In this document: positions 1 to 12,081 of the stretch, one piece after another
Layout: every line of letters begins with the position of its first letter
Position numbering within the stretch: the stretch's first letter is position 1
Assembly: GCF_020283565.1 (NCBI RefSeq)
Contig: NC_060060.1
Location: forward strand, 17,174,001-17,238,000
Length of the DNA stretch: 64,000 bases
Origin: Trifolium pratense
Taxonomy: Eukaryota; Streptophyta; Magnoliopsida; Fabales; Fabaceae
Reading direction: 5' to 3'
The notes under the pieces: model-generated
The model's input: the letters and a program-made list of their open reading frames with translations, nothing else
Told to the model about the DNA's origin: nothing
Databases searched by the model: none
Made by a program: the position numbers and the translations under genes

Positions 1-99
1 ATCAAAATTGATCCTAAATCACCCCTCTCAAATGGATGAACAAGAAGTACAAAAAAAAAATAGTTTTTTTTCTTTAGAGCGGCGACTTGTGGAAGATCA

Positions 100-735
100 T
101 TTTAAACCAACTCAACTTTAACATCAATATATAAATGTACGTGGAAATATTTTTGAGACGTTTTTTTAGCCGTCTTACCATTTTTTTTTTAATTACCATC
201 CGCTATTTAAGTAGCGGTCGATATTTTTTCCCACAATTTTTTTTACTTATCTGTTATTTAAATAGTAAATGAATAAAAATAAAGCGCGTGAATTTTACAC
301 TAAAAATTTATTTTCCAAAATTTATTTTAGTGTAAATTTTACACTAAAAAAACTTCGGGCACTATTTACAAAAGTTTTTTGCATGTTTTGGGGGTAGAAA
401 AGAAACGTGGGGTGGAAAGAAAAGCTTTCAAGGGTGAAAATTGTGGGCTATGAACTTGTACCCAGTAGCGGCCCAAATTGGGTTGATGTATCCAAATGAT
501 TGCATTATGTTTGATACAAAGGTTTTTCTTCCCACCCTTCGTGTTTCTTTTCCACCTCATGTTTATCCATTCGGAACATGTTTTTCGAATTTATTTTGCC
601 TTGAAAAAACTTTCGAATGTGTTTTCCGAATTTTTCCCGAATTTGAACGAGAAAAACTTTGAAAAGCACGTTGTGATGTTTTTTTTGATAAGCATATTGA
701 TATATTTCTATGATAAGCATATTGATATATTCTAT
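100..735. repeat. Segmental duplication, block A copy 1
   Basis: About 600 bp that recurs at 5306-5831 and, in a differently interrupted form, at 17536-18931. Shared landmarks are the stretch starting AAACCAACTCAACTTTAACA, the palindromic GCTATTTAAGTAGC-like motif near 205, and the segment around 330-660 that gives similar short spurious ORFs in all copies. No coding potential is recognised. Bases 1-99 hold nothing I can name. Confidence 0.75.
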
Positions 736-1382
736 GGTACTGCCCCATGAAGAACTTCTTTGCAAAGAAGCGATGCTCATTCATTCATCCTTGGAACTTG
801 AAGATTCAGACTTTCCCTCTTCAGACTTGCTTTCTCATAATAGAACAAAGATATCTTTCATTAATTTGTTGCGTTTCCAACATTGTGCCAGTTGGTTACT
901 ACTGAAATCAAGGGCATGTATAAGTGTTTCTTCTCATTCACATGGCACAATTCTCTGTAGCCTGTGCAAACGGGACTGTTATATAGCTTATGTCGATTGC
1001 AGCTGTCACATGCATCCTGTATGCCTACGCCATGGAAAAGTCCTCCCTGAAGCGATTGAAAAAAGTCCTCCCTGAAGGAAAAAGCAGGCAACAAATGAAT
1101 TTCAGAACCAGTGAATCAAGTTACAAACAAAACCCTATTAGTCATAAAGTTGATATCGAAATTTCCTCGAAGGACAGATTTGCAAGGGGAAATGGTGCTC
1201 CCATTTCTGTAAGATATAAAAAGTCAAGCAATGAAGATGTAAGCATCCATATGCAACAAGATCACCACCGGAGAGAGAGGTTTCAGCAAACTTATAGGGA
1301 AGCACCTTCCATTGAGACTGGGCCCAAGCGACTTAAAGTCCGAGGCCCTTCATTCATAGGCTTAGAGAGCAGGTTGAATTGA
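736..1382 (+). pseudogene. JmjC histone-demethylase gene fragment (C5HC2 zinc-finger part)
   Basis: Intronless remnant of a jumonji-type lysine demethylase of the plant JMJ706-like group; the functional protein would remove histone methyl marks in the nucleus. Conceptual translation reads through a segment ending in CKRDCYIAYVDCSCHMHPVC, the C5HC2 zinc-finger signature found C-terminal to the JmjC domain. The frame is then broken: a 25-bp tandem duplication (units starting at 1036 and 1061, both AAAAGTCCTCCCTGAAG) shifts the frame. The remainder continues in another frame to a stop at 1380-1382, with a C-terminal stretch LKVRGPSFIGLESRLN. There is no start, no JmjC domain, and the sequence after the zinc finger appears deleted. 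It lies inside the part of duplication copy 1 that is absent from copy 2. I am confident in the family and not in which paralog is the source. Confidence 0.8.
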
Positions 1383-1964
1383 AGTTTCAAGTTGCCTTTT
1401 GACAATGATTGCGAGAGTCTGACTTTGCTAACTTCATTTTAGCTAACAGGCTTTCTAACAAATACATAAATCGAAATGATTGATTCAGGAAGCAGCTGCA
1501 AGGTATTAACCAATTAGGATAAGAATTTAAATTCTATGTGCATGAAAGCCCTAAAATTTGAAGACATTTTATTTTAATTTAAAGTTTCAAACAATATTGT
1601 CCCCATTGTTACAACCTAGTGATTTTTTGCGGGGGTCATTTTGTGAAATCCCGAGTTTGAATTTCGGTCACCACATTTCTCCTTCATGTGTTTATTTTAT
1701 TTGACTATATTTTGGCTAATTGGCAATTAGCAAAATAATGATTTTTTTAAAGTGTTGCATATCAGAAAAAAAGGAGAATGTAATATGACTGTTATATGTT
1801 GCTTGAACCCAGGTTTTTCTTTAAGTATGTTATAAATAATATCCTAAACATGTCTTATCAGATGTTGCCGGTAAGAAGAGTTGATTGATACGCTAAGAAA
1901 AAACCTGCAGTGGCATGGCATCCAATTGCGTGACAGTGTGTATATAAAGGACCTATGGATTGGA
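1383..1964. other. Non-coding spacer after JMJ remnant
   Basis: The first ~100 bp may be former 3' UTR of the JMJ fragment. A GAGTTTGAATTTCGG stretch near 1653 resembles a tRNA-type B box, so a decayed SINE is possible but no A box is convincing. Nothing else is seen. Confidence 0.3.
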
Positions 1965-2305
1965 TTTTGATATTCACGCTGTCTAGTTACTAAATACACC
2001 CTTTAGTATTTAATATATATATATTTTTGGACTATAATCGTAAGTCAAGTTAATTAAAACTTATGACAACATAACAATAGTACTATATAAATTATGTACA
2101 AAAAAAAAAACAACACAATAGTATAAATTAAAACTTATTACATAACAATAATACAAATCAAAATATCAGCAAATAACAAATACAAACAATAGATTGTTTT
2201 AGATTACAAAATGATAACACTAAATCCTAAAATAAATAACAACGACAAATAGAAGAAACAATCATCATTACATTGATGGAGTTCGATACAATATCATATA
2301 CATTT

Positions 2306-3031
2306 CTAACGAACTCTAAATATTTGATAAAAGATCTCCAACTCGTGATCCCATCTACAATATTCACAATAACTTAAGTCATCATCTTCATCATTCATCA
2401 TTATCCATTTACCTCTCCTCAATCCCCATCCCTTGCAAGGCTTTGATTTGCAAACACGAGTTTGCCTCCGAACAAACATTCCATTATAGTATATAAAGAG
2501 ATATTTTTTCGTGATTTCATCTATCTTATTTCTTGTATGCATAACACATTTAGCCATCTTTAAAAAACGGATATGCTCGATTCCTTCTTGCATGGACTCA
2601 TTATTTTCAGAAGACAACATTATCAGACCATACACATACTTACCACTTTCAGCAGCAATCTTTAATTTCTCAAGGCCGTCAATATTTCCGTTTGGATAGT
2701 TAAAGTATTCACGTAAGCCTTTACAAAACAATACATCAGGATTTCCACTTTCCTCACAACGTTTGATAATTGCCAATGCATGCTTGGTTGGTTCCCATAG
2801 GATCTTAGGATAATCCTCGAATGAAACTATTTTTAAAAGATCGTTTTCTTCAGTAGTGAATTTTTTAAACTTTTGGGAACAAACTTTCACGTTGTTAAAA
2901 TCAACAACAGATTCAGAAGCTACCTTTGCAAGCACTTCGAGTAATAAAGATTCTGGAAGCATCTCAATGGAAACTCCCATTGTGTTGTTACTTTCACTTT
3001 TTTCAATCTCGGATTTCATTGTTGATGCCAT
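2306..3031 (-). CDS. F-box protein, At2g35280-like (copy 1)
   Basis: Single-exon ORF of 241 aa. I start at the ATG complementary to 3029-3031 (MASTMKSEIE...) and not at the upstream in-frame ATG at 3067, because the TATA-like box at 3127-3136 and the paralog's alignment fit the shorter start. Residues about 20-65 form an F-box (core MLPESLLLEVLAKVASESV), which in this family docks to the SKP1 subunit of SCF ubiquitin ligases. The middle carries a Sel1/TPR-like helical segment (GLEKLKIAAESG...). The C-terminus has paired cysteines (CKSKPC ... CEYCRWDHE) that look like a metal-binding cluster typical of this plant subfamily. Compared with the tandem paralog it lacks four residues (HKLA) after AAESG through an in-frame 12-bp deletion near 2640. 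No stop or frameshift. Substrate unknown. Confidence 0.85.
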   Translation of the reverse strand: MASTMKSEIEKSESNNTMGVSIEMLPESLLLEVLAKVASESVVDFNNVKVCSQKFKKFTTEENDLLKIVSFEDYPKILWEPTKHALAIIKRCEESGNPDVLFCKGLREYFNYPNGNIDGLEKLKIAAESGKYVYGLIMLSSENNESMQEGIEHIRFLKMAKCVMHTRNKIDEITKKYLFIYYNGMFVRRQTRVCKSKPCKGWGLRRGKWIMMNDEDDDLSYCEYCRWDHELEIFYQIFRVR

Positions 3032-3126
3032 GATATAAGGAAGGACTAAACAATTTAGATATTTCAAGGGAGTTGTTTATTTGAACAAATTTGAGAGTTA
3101 TGGGTTGATGTGTGTAATAGAAGTTT

Positions 3127-3136
3127 GTATATATAG
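3127..3136 (-). promoter_or_regulatory. TATA box of F-box copy 1
   Basis: CTATATATAC on the minus strand, about 100 bp upstream of the chosen ATG. The paralog has TATAAATA at the matching place, so both copies keep a core promoter. Confidence 0.55.
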
Positions 3137-4239
3137 GAGTTGCTGAGAATTTTGAACACAATCCATACAATGTTTGGAATCACACCGCTTGGAATCGCAA
3201 TGCTTAACATGTAAATTGTAACTGTGTTATGTTATATCCTTTAGTCATCAAATGACACCCTTTAGAATTTGAATGGCATACTAGCTTAGTCATAAAATGT
3301 ATAAAAAATAAGTTAGGGTTTTTATTCTAGGCATCATTGTAAATTTTTAACCAAATAAGGCCACACCTTGTAAATTTTTTTTTTTGATGAAAGGTCACAC
3401 TTTTTCAATTTATTTATTTTGACGAAATGTCACACCTTTTCATTTCTATTTTTTTTTGTGTTACCTTTTAATTTTAACACCCAAAGAAGACAAATTTTAA
3501 ACTTACTAGAAATACATAAATTACCAACTATATAAGGGTCTATATAAGGGTATATTGTTATATGTTCCTTTTAACTTATTAATAAGATAAGAAAATGAGA
3601 CTAATAATGAATTAATCAAAGTAGCAAGAGTCTTATATCTCTTAAACAAGTTGTCAGATGTTCGATTATTGATTTTTACTCATGAAATTTTTTCGATTGG
3701 GAGGAGAGAGGTATCTTGGTATCAAAATAACATGGTATTCAAAAAAATAAAAAAAATAAAAAGATGAGAGACCTTTGAAATAAGTCGCTATGATAGAAAA
3801 TATTTTCACAAAGTAAACGTATCAATATTTCTAAATTTTGTGTTTATTTTCTTAAGATTAATCAATATACAAAATGAGCCTTCTTAGGCCGCTCCGGAAT
3901 CCGGATCAATAACTACATATAAATTCAAATAGGAAAAATGCTAATCTAAATTACCTATCATCCTTATAATTTTCACACTTTTTCTTTTTTCAGTTTTCCG
4001 TAATGAAAATTATCTTGAGAAACTTAAATTTTGAATTTGCGGCAAACTCAATTCAAGTTTTCCAAATTTGAAATAAGTTTTTTTTAAATATTTTGGAATA
4101 ACATTATCATTTACTATTAATTTTTTTTTTGAAAAATTCAAAATTTGAATTTGATGGTACACTTTTAAATCTTCCAAAAATGAAATAGGTTCCGGCAAAG
4201 TTGAATTTTGTTTTTCTGAACTAATTTTTTAAAAATAAA
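3137..4239. other. Upstream region of F-box copy 1, no gene seen
   Basis: AT-rich DNA collinear with 7099-8239 of copy 2. No ORF with protein similarity. The TTGAATTTG/CAAATTC elements near 4020-4150 are weak inverted repeats only. Confidence 0.4.
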
Positions 4240-4551
4240 TAGGCTTAATTGCAGTTTTGGTTCCCCGATTTTAAGATTAGACAGTTTTGGTCCTCATATC
4301 ATAATTTTTAACTATAAATTAGCGATGTGATATGTTTTAAATGATGTGGCATATGATCTGACGATGAAAAAAATATCAACATCGATGAAATTGCAAGAAA
4401 AATTCTTCATAAAGTTAATTTAAAACACATTGTATCACCATATTTTAGACAAAATATGTGATAGGTGGATCAAAACTGTCGAATATTAAAATAGAGGACT
4501 AAAACTTCAAAATGGTGAAAATAGTGAGACAAAAAGTGCTATCAAGCCAAA
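4240..4551. mobile_element. MITE-like inverted-repeat element (GGCTTAATTGCAGTTTTGG ends)
   Basis: The left end GGCTTAATTGCAGTTTTGGT is mirrored by a diverged right end reading ACTAAAAC...GCTATCAAGCC, giving imperfect terminal inverted repeats around a ~310-bp non-coding body. A second copy lies at about 8240-8806 and is enlarged there by an insertion. No TSD established. Confidence 0.5.
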
Positions 4552-5305
4552 TAAATAAAATAAATGTTTTTGCAAACTCAAATTTTCAATTTGCCAAAAT
4601 ATAAGGGTATTCAAATAATTTCGTAGTAAAATTAAGCGCGTGAGAAATTCATAGAATGGTAAAAAAATATCTCACTATTTTTTGTAGTAAAATTTTAAAA
4701 TAAAGGCCCATTTTACTACTACCTCGATGTGGCATTTTTTCTTTACCATGATATAGAAACACTACTGCAGTTTATTTTGTTGAAAAATTTGTGGGATAGA
4801 CAAATGGATTTCTCTCACACAAATTAACATTTTCTCGATCAACTAATTTTTCTTTATATACAAGAGTCAGATTAAATCGATAACCACTTTTTTTTTGGGT
4901 AAACCAAAGGTATCTTTCGCGCGCAGCTGCAGAGACTAATTTCCTCGAAGTAACTGAGATACAGTTAAATGGTTGACTTCTCCCAACAAACGATAACAAC
5001 TTGTTTTAATTGCCGAAATTCATTTAGACCAATAAAGGTGGCATGCAATTTAATTTGTAAGAAAAAGAAACAAAGTCTACAAATATTTGGAATTATCGGC
5101 TAATGACATGCATATTAGTCTCTATAAAATATTTAAATACTCAAATCAATCTTAGATAGATGGACTAATCTGTCGTAATAATACAATTTCTGATGAACTA
5201 TTGTGTATCTTATTTATATTTTTTTTAGAATACAATGAGTTCCTATTATTTTCAAAGACCAAAACGAATTTCTCAAAATAAAAAAATAGCATTAAGAAAG
5301 AGGTT
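4552..5305. other. Spacer between duplication copies
   Basis: AT-rich. 4640-4720 resembles 17720-17790 of block A copy 3 (GAGAAATTCATAG... stretch). The minus ORF at 4772-4999 has no recognisable similarity. No gene supported. Confidence 0.35.
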
Positions 5306-5961
<656 letters not shown>

Positions 5962-6249
5962 TAAATACACCCTATAGTATTTAATATAATATTTTTTTGG
6001 ACTATAATCGTAAGTCAAGTTAATTAAAACTTATGACAACATAACAATAGTATAAATTAAAAACAATAGTATAAATTAAAACTTATTACATAACAATAAT
6101 ACAAATCAAAATATCAGCAAATAACAAATACAAACAATAGATTTAGATTACAAAATGATAACACTAACTCCTAAAATAAATAACAACGACAAATAGAAGA
6201 AACAATCATCGTTACATTGATGGAGTTCGATACAATATCATATACATCT

Positions 6250-6987
6250 CTAACGAACTCTAAATATTTGATAAAAGATCTCCAACTCGTGATCCCATCT
6301 ACAATATTCACAATAACTTAAGTCATCATCTTCATCATTCATCATTATCCATTTACCTCTCCTCAATCCCCATCCCTTGCAAGGCTTTGATTTACAAACA
6401 CGAGTTTGCCTCCGAACCAACATTCCATTATAGTATATAAAGAGATATTTTTTCGTAATTTCATCTATCTTATTTCTTGTATGCATAACACATTTAGCCA
6501 TCTTTAAAAAACGGATATGCTCGATTCCTTCTTGCATGGACTCATTATTTTCAGAAGACAACATTATCAGACCATACACATACTTTGCTAATTTGTGACC
6601 ACTTTCAGCAGTAATCTTTAATTTCTCAAGGCCGCCAATATTTCCGTTTGGATAGTTAAAGTATTCACGTAAGCCTTTACTAAACAATACATCAGGATTT
6701 CCACTTTCCTCACAACGTTTGATAATTGCCAATGCATGCTTGGTTGGTTCCCATAGGATCTTAGGATATTCCTCGAATGAAACTATTTTTAAAAGATCGT
6801 TTTCTTCAGTAGTGAATTTACAAAACTTTTGGGAACAAACTTTCACGTTGTTAAAATCAACAACAGATTCAGAAGCTACCTTTGCAAGCACTTCGAGTAA
6901 TAAAGATTCCGGAAGCATCTCAATGGAAACTTCCATTGTATTGTTGCTTTCACTTCTTTCAATCTCCGATCTCATTGTTGATGCCAT
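6250..6987 (-). CDS. F-box protein, At2g35280-like (copy 2)
   Basis: Single-exon ORF of 245 aa from the ATG complementary to 6985-6987 (MASTMRSEIE...). The frame stays open upstream to 7173, but a TATA-like box at 7091-7098 argues for the shorter start. Architecture matches copy 1: N-terminal F-box (MLPESLLLEVLAKVASESV), Sel1/TPR-like middle (GLEKLKITAESGHKLAKYVY), C-terminal cysteine cluster (CKSKPC, CEYCRWDHE). It keeps the HKLA residues missing in copy 1 and so probably represents the ancestral length. Differences elsewhere are scattered substitutions. The likely role is substrate recognition in an SCF E3 ligase (family knowledge); target unknown. Both copies are open, so neither is an obvious pseudogene. 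Confidence 0.85.
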   Translation of the reverse strand: MASTMRSEIERSESNNTMEVSIEMLPESLLLEVLAKVASESVVDFNNVKVCSQKFCKFTTEENDLLKIVSFEEYPKILWEPTKHALAIIKRCEESGNPDVLFSKGLREYFNYPNGNIGGLEKLKITAESGHKLAKYVYGLIMLSSENNESMQEGIEHIRFLKMAKCVMHTRNKIDEITKKYLFIYYNGMLVRRQTRVCKSKPCKGWGLRRGKWIMMNDEDDDLSYCEYCRWDHELEIFYQIFRVR

Positions 6988-7090
6988 GATATAAGGAAGG
7001 ACTAAGCAATTTAGATATTTCAAGGGGTTTTTTGCTTTTTTCTTTTTACAAATATGGGAGTTATGGGTTGATGTGTGTGATATAAGTATG

Positions 7091-7098
7091 TATTTATA
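7091..7098 (-). promoter_or_regulatory. TATA box of F-box copy 2
   Basis: TATAAATA on the minus strand, ~105 bp upstream of the chosen start and aligned with the TATA of copy 1. Confidence 0.55.
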
Positions 7099-8471
7099 GG
7101 AGTCGCTGAGAATTTTGAACACAATCCATACAATGTTTGGGATCACACCGCTTTGAATCACAATGCTTAACATGTAAATTGTACCAGTGTTATGTTATAT
7201 CCTTTAGTCATCATATGACACCGTTTAGAATTTCAATGACATGCTAGCTTAGTCATAAAATGTTTAAAAAATAAGTTTCTAGGCATCATTGTAAATTTTT
7301 AACCAAATAAGGTCACACCTTGTCAAAAAAAAATTTGACGAAAGATTACACCTTTTCAATTTATTTATTTTGACGAAATGTCACACCTTTTCATTTCTAT
7401 TTTTTTGTTTGACTTTTTTATTTCTATCTCATTGTAAACGTTTTGTGTTACCTTTTTGTTTTAACACCCAAAGAAGTCAAATTTTAAACTTACTAGAAAT
7501 ACATAAATTACTAACTATATAAGGGTCTATATAAGGGTATATTGTTATATGTTCCTTTTAACTTATTAATAAGATAAGAAGATGAGACTAATAATGAATT
7601 AATCTAAGTAGCAAGAATCTTATATTTCTTAAGCAAGTTGTCAGATGTTCGATTATTGATTTTTACTCATGAAATTTTTTCGATTTGGAGGAGAGAGGTA
7701 TCTTGGTATCAAAATAACATGGTATTCAAAAAAATAAAAACAATAAAAAGATGAGACCTTTGAAATAAGTCACTATAATAGAAAATATTTTGACAAAGTA
7801 AACATATCAATATTTCTTAATTTTTGTTTTTATTTTCTTAAGATTAATCAATATACAACATGGGCCTTCATCCTTATAATTCAAATAGGAAAAATGCTAA
7901 TCTAAATTACCTATTATCCTTATAATTTTTTTAAGGACACCATCCTTAATTATAAATATAAAGTAATTTTCACACTTTTTCTTTTTTGAGTTTTCCGTTG
8001 AAAAGTATCTTGAGAAACTGAAATTTTGAATTTGCGGCAAACTCAATTCAAGTTTTCCAAAGTAGAAATAAGTTTTGGAAAACTTGAATATTTTGGAATA
8101 ACATTATCATTTACTTTTAAAAAAATTGTTTGAAAAATTCAAAATTTGAATTTGATGGTACACTTTTAAATCTTTCAAAAGTGAAATAGGTTCCGGCAAA
8201 GTTGAATTTTGTTTTTCTGAACTAATTTTTTAAAAAATAAATAGGCTTAATTGCAGTTTTGGTTTCCCTATTTTAAGATTAGACAATTTTGGTCCTCATA
8301 TTGTAATTTTTAACTATAAATTGGCGATGTGATATGTTTTAAATGATGTGGCATATGATCTGACGATGAAAAAATTATCAACATCGATGAAATTGTAAGA
8401 AAAATTCTTCATAAAGTTAATTTAAAACACATTGTATCACCATATTTTAGACAAAATATGTGATAGGTGGA

Positions 8472-8704
8472 CAAGATCAAGCTATTTTCTTACACGTGGT
8501 TGAAGACAACGAGTATTACTTTAGGTTCAAACTACCATAGATGATGGTTTAGTCATTTGTTATGCTTGAGCCTTGTATGATTAAATATTTTCTTCTTTCT
8601 TACCGTGATTATTTGTAAACTTTGGTATTCTAACTTGGCACATCTTGTGCTGAGGACATTGTTTGTTAATATATTTCATTTTACTTTTTTTTTAAAAAAA
8701 TATT
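8472..8704. mobile_element. Short insertion with 11-bp TSD in copy 2
   Basis: 233 bp found only in copy 2, interrupting the MITE-like element. It is bracketed by the direct repeat TGATAGGTGGA (8461-8471 and 8705-8715) that is single in copy 1 at the equivalent site. The right end is T/A-rich (TTTTTTTTAAAAAAAT), so a retroposed sequence is likely. Family not recognised. Confidence 0.65.
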
Positions 8705-9027
8705 TGATAGGTGGATCAAAATTGTCGAATTTTAAAATAGAGGAATAAAACTTCAAAATGGTGAAAATAGTGAGACATAAAATGCTATGAAGCCAAATAA
8801 ATAAAATAAATGTTTGGCAAAATCAAATTTTCAATTTGCCAAAATATCAGATAATTTCGTAGGAGTTGGAAAAGTTATCTGGAACTTGCAAGGGTGGAAG
8901 GTACAAGTTGGGGGATGTGAGGTATTTTTATTCAAGAGCAATGATATTTAGACATAAAATATTGTCACTTGACGGTTGACACTATATAAAAATACATTCA
9001 ATTTAAGTGTTGATTTGATTTGAAATA

Positions 9028-9333
9028 TTCCCTTCGTCCCATAAGGGAAAAAAATTCAATTTCTTTGTCTCAAATTATAAGAGAGAAAAAATCAAAATTT
9101 CTCTTTTTCAAGAATTTTTTCTACTTATTCCCATGAAATTAAATGCAATTGCATTTAATTTTCTCTCTCCACTTTTATCAATAAGCAAATAACCAATGAA
9201 AATCATTTGTACATCTTTTCATGAAATCTATTTCAAGAAAAATACAAAAACACATACTCCAAATTATTATGATTTAGTTTTTCTTAATAAGTGTGATTTT
9301 TGAATTTTCTCTTATAAATTGGGACGGAGGGAG
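9028..9333. mobile_element. Stowaway-like MITE (TA TSD)
   Basis: Ends TTCCCTTCGTCCCATAAGGG and CTTATAAATTGGGACGGAGGGAG are inverted repeats of the CTCCCTCCGTCCC type. They are flanked by TA on both sides (9026-9027, 9334-9335). Non-coding. Confidence 0.7.
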
Positions 9334-9403
9334 TACCATTTTTGTTTTCTTCAAACATATTCTTAATTTTTGGGTTAGAAAAGGGAGAAGTGTCCCAGAA
9401 GTG

Positions 9404-10670
9404 TGATGGATAATTTTCGCAAGTGAACGAATTACCACGTAGTAATAAAAATATCGATCCACAGGGATTGTGTGATTAAACGAGTCTAATAGTGTTCATA
9501 AACATGATGCAAAGAATACACATAAATTGGGGGTTTGGTTTGAATGATGTGCTTGTACGAAAATGTTGAGAAATCAATTGATTAAGAATGAGGTTGGATC
9601 GTCGACAATTCCCTAAACAATAGTATTCACATGCAATTCAATTGTATCGTAATGAATCACTCGAATGTTACAACTAGATCAACAATATGGTGAATCGCAA
9701 TCTCTTGTCAAAATCCACCCTATCCTCTACCGATACTTCTCCAATCTCTTGGATGGAAGCTACCGGTAGCGGAGTATTTGAAAACGCGTTGATCGTATGC
9801 TACATTCTATGTTTCAATCTCTCGACCGGAAACACTCAAATGCACAATGAATTCAGTTCTGATTTCAACTCATACTCTCGTACATAATTAAAATCTAAGT
9901 TCATTGCAAGATTGATCAGAAATTGTAAAGCATTAAGGATAGAATTTCATTGAATAACATTCATAAGAGAGAGATTCAATACAGATACAATTGATTACAT
10001 GGAATACATTAGTTAGTTCCTCATCATGATCCAACCTCAATGGAGGTCTAGCCTCTCATCGTGAAGTAGCTCAATTCTTGCTCCAACTTCAAGGAATCAA
10101 CTCCCATGATGTTGAATGCTTCCAATCTAGCCACCTTTAGCCTCTGGAACACAGGATCAGTCTTCAAATCGTGCCTGGAATTCCCAAGATCAAGATCAGA
10201 TTCCCAAATTTTCCAACCCTTTTTCAGAAAAACAGAATTCCTTATATAACATCGCAACCACGCCGCGCGTCAGATCTATCACGCCGCGCGTGGTTGCAAA
10301 TCCATCAACTACGCCGCGCGTGGTAACGGTATCACGCGGCGCGTGATCAAGTCAGAGAGCAAACCAATTCCTGAACAAAGCTTCACGCCGCGCGTGGTCA
10401 GGTGTCACGCCGCGCGTGGTCAGGTGTCACGCCGCGCGTGATCAGAGTGAAAACTTGGCTCCCTGTGATCTCCATCACGCGGCGCGTGATGGGCTACGCC
10501 CCCAGCGTAGTGAACATCAGTAATTTCCTGCAATTTTTCCTGTTTTCTTGCAAAACAAGTAATCAAGTTTCTGATTAGATTTCTCTTATATTTATTGCTA
10601 AAAACCTACTAAAAAGCATTTAATGTTGCTAAAATAGGCATGGATTAGAGAGTGTGACGATCCGTCATCA
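9404..10670 (-). repeat. LTR (3' LTR) of element 1
   Basis: 1267 bp, begins TGATGGATAA and ends CCGTCATCA on the plus strand. It is 22 bp longer than its partner because the unit TCACGCCGCGCGTGGTCAGG(TG) occurs once more at about 10383-10440. Confidence 0.9.
10242..10510 (-). promoter_or_regulatory. LTR promoter: TATA plus GC-hairpin array
   Basis: On the minus strand about eight copies of CACGC-GCG-GCGTG-type motifs (10258-10510) lie directly upstream of a TATA box, TTATATAAG (10242-10249). Each motif is a self-complementary 5-bp stem with a 3-nt loop and contains the CGCG core. The array ends in a related CTACGCTGGGGGCGTAG motif. Confidence 0.6.
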
Positions 10671-12017
10671 CAACCCCAAACTTAAACCTTTCCTTGTCCT
10701 CAAGGAAACAACTTTTACCTCAAGCTTTTGTGTTAAGACCTTGGCATTTTCCTTAAATTCACTCGAATCATACATACGTGAGAATCACCTGATGATCAAT
10801 GATCCACCTGCAACATCGCTCAATTGCACAATCGTTCCCGCAAGACATTTTCAAGTAGTTCACACTTTTCGACCAAGGCTCTATGATTTCATCACACTAC
10901 TCACATACACTCTTCAGTTTTGGTAATTCACTCAAATCAACACATCAATGCAAGTCAACAATAATTTTGCAAGTAGTCTAAGAATTCATTCGGTTCACTT
11001 TGTGCACACACATTAGAGGTCTTTTAGGGTTATAACGTGGCTTGGCTAGGGTGGATGGTGACATTTTGGATAAGTAGTAGAAAAACTTGGAGTTAGATCC
11101 CCCTATTAGTCAAAGAAAATTTTCATAAACCAACCCTTATTCTTTTGAAACATAGTGGACTAGAGAACATTTTCATTTTAACACACAAGTTTGCAATTCT
11201 TTTTGTACTCAAGGCTATCACTTCTTTTTGCATTTCTTTTCTCTTTTTCTCAATATTCATTTTTTTTTTCTTCCACATAAAGCCTCGTAATTTTTGAAAT
11301 TTTTTCTCAATTTTTCAAATCAAACTTTTGTAAGTTCTCTAGTACCCTCACCCCAAACTTTATTGTTTGCTAATTCCAAAAAGCAACCCCAAACTTAGTG
11401 GTGAGCAATGCGCATCAACCACTAATTAGGTGCCTAACCTCCAAGAAAGTCGTTCCTTTTTTCAACAAAATTTTCTTAAGGTTGTGCAAAATAACATATT
11501 CTTTTCAGCTCAAATTGGTTAAGCAAAGGATAATTATATGTAAGGGTGGATAGAAAGGCTCAAAGGGACCAAGGAACATGCCTCGTGTGTGCTACAAAAG
11601 TACCAATCAAATAAAAAGACGACAAGCAAAATCGAGAGACAATACATGAGTGGATATCACACATAGAAGAAAAAGGAGTGTTTGACTCAATACCTCTCGG
11701 TTGGGTCGAATCAAAGAACCGGTCAAAAAGTGTGCGTTCCCTTCCTTTGCCTCTTGATCACATGAGTGCAACAAGCTATTGCACTGCAGGTTTCACATAT
11801 CACACACGGAGAAAATCAAGCAATTGATACTCAAGTAACTAGAAGGAACATGCCAAAATATCGAAACAAACTCTAAAGGTAAAAATCATTCCACAATCAA
11901 ACATAAAAAGATTCAAATTCAGAGTTAAAAGTATCTTCATCCAGCCAATTCAAAGAGAACATCAAACAATTATTCATAAAGTAGCATAAGAGTGAAAGGG
12001 AAGAAAGGACCGTAAAC
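10671..12017 (-). other. Conserved 3' non-coding region of element 1
   Basis: About 1.35 kb without ORFs between the broken coding region and the 3' LTR. It is recognisably similar to 25100-26437 of element 2 in the same relative position, for example GTTACTTGAGTATCAATT and the GGGTTCGGT-like stretch. The end next to the LTR (10671-10700, complement of AAGGTTTAAGTTTGGGG) is the likely polypurine tract. Confidence 0.6.
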
Positions 12018-12037
12018 TCATGGGTTGCCTCCCATGA
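12018..12037 (-). other. RNA hairpin after coding region, element 1
   Basis: The minus strand reads TCATGGG-AGGCAA-CCCATGA, a 7-bp perfect stem with loop AGGCAA. The equivalent hairpin in element 2 (22843-22860) has the same loop and a different but still complementary stem. Confidence 0.6.
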
Positions 12038-12081
12038 AGCGCTTCTTTCTCGTCATTAGCTTGACGCTTCATCATCACAAG

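Larger units (their letters stand above)
1965..4630. repeat. Segmental duplication, block B copy 1 (contains F-box gene)
   Basis: Collinear with about 5938-8860. Shared landmarks are TATTCACGC followed by CTAAATACACCC at the left, the whole F-box gene and its promoter, and the CAATTTGCCAAAATAT stretch at the right. Differences are small indels plus a 233-bp insertion present only in copy 2. Confidence 0.85.
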
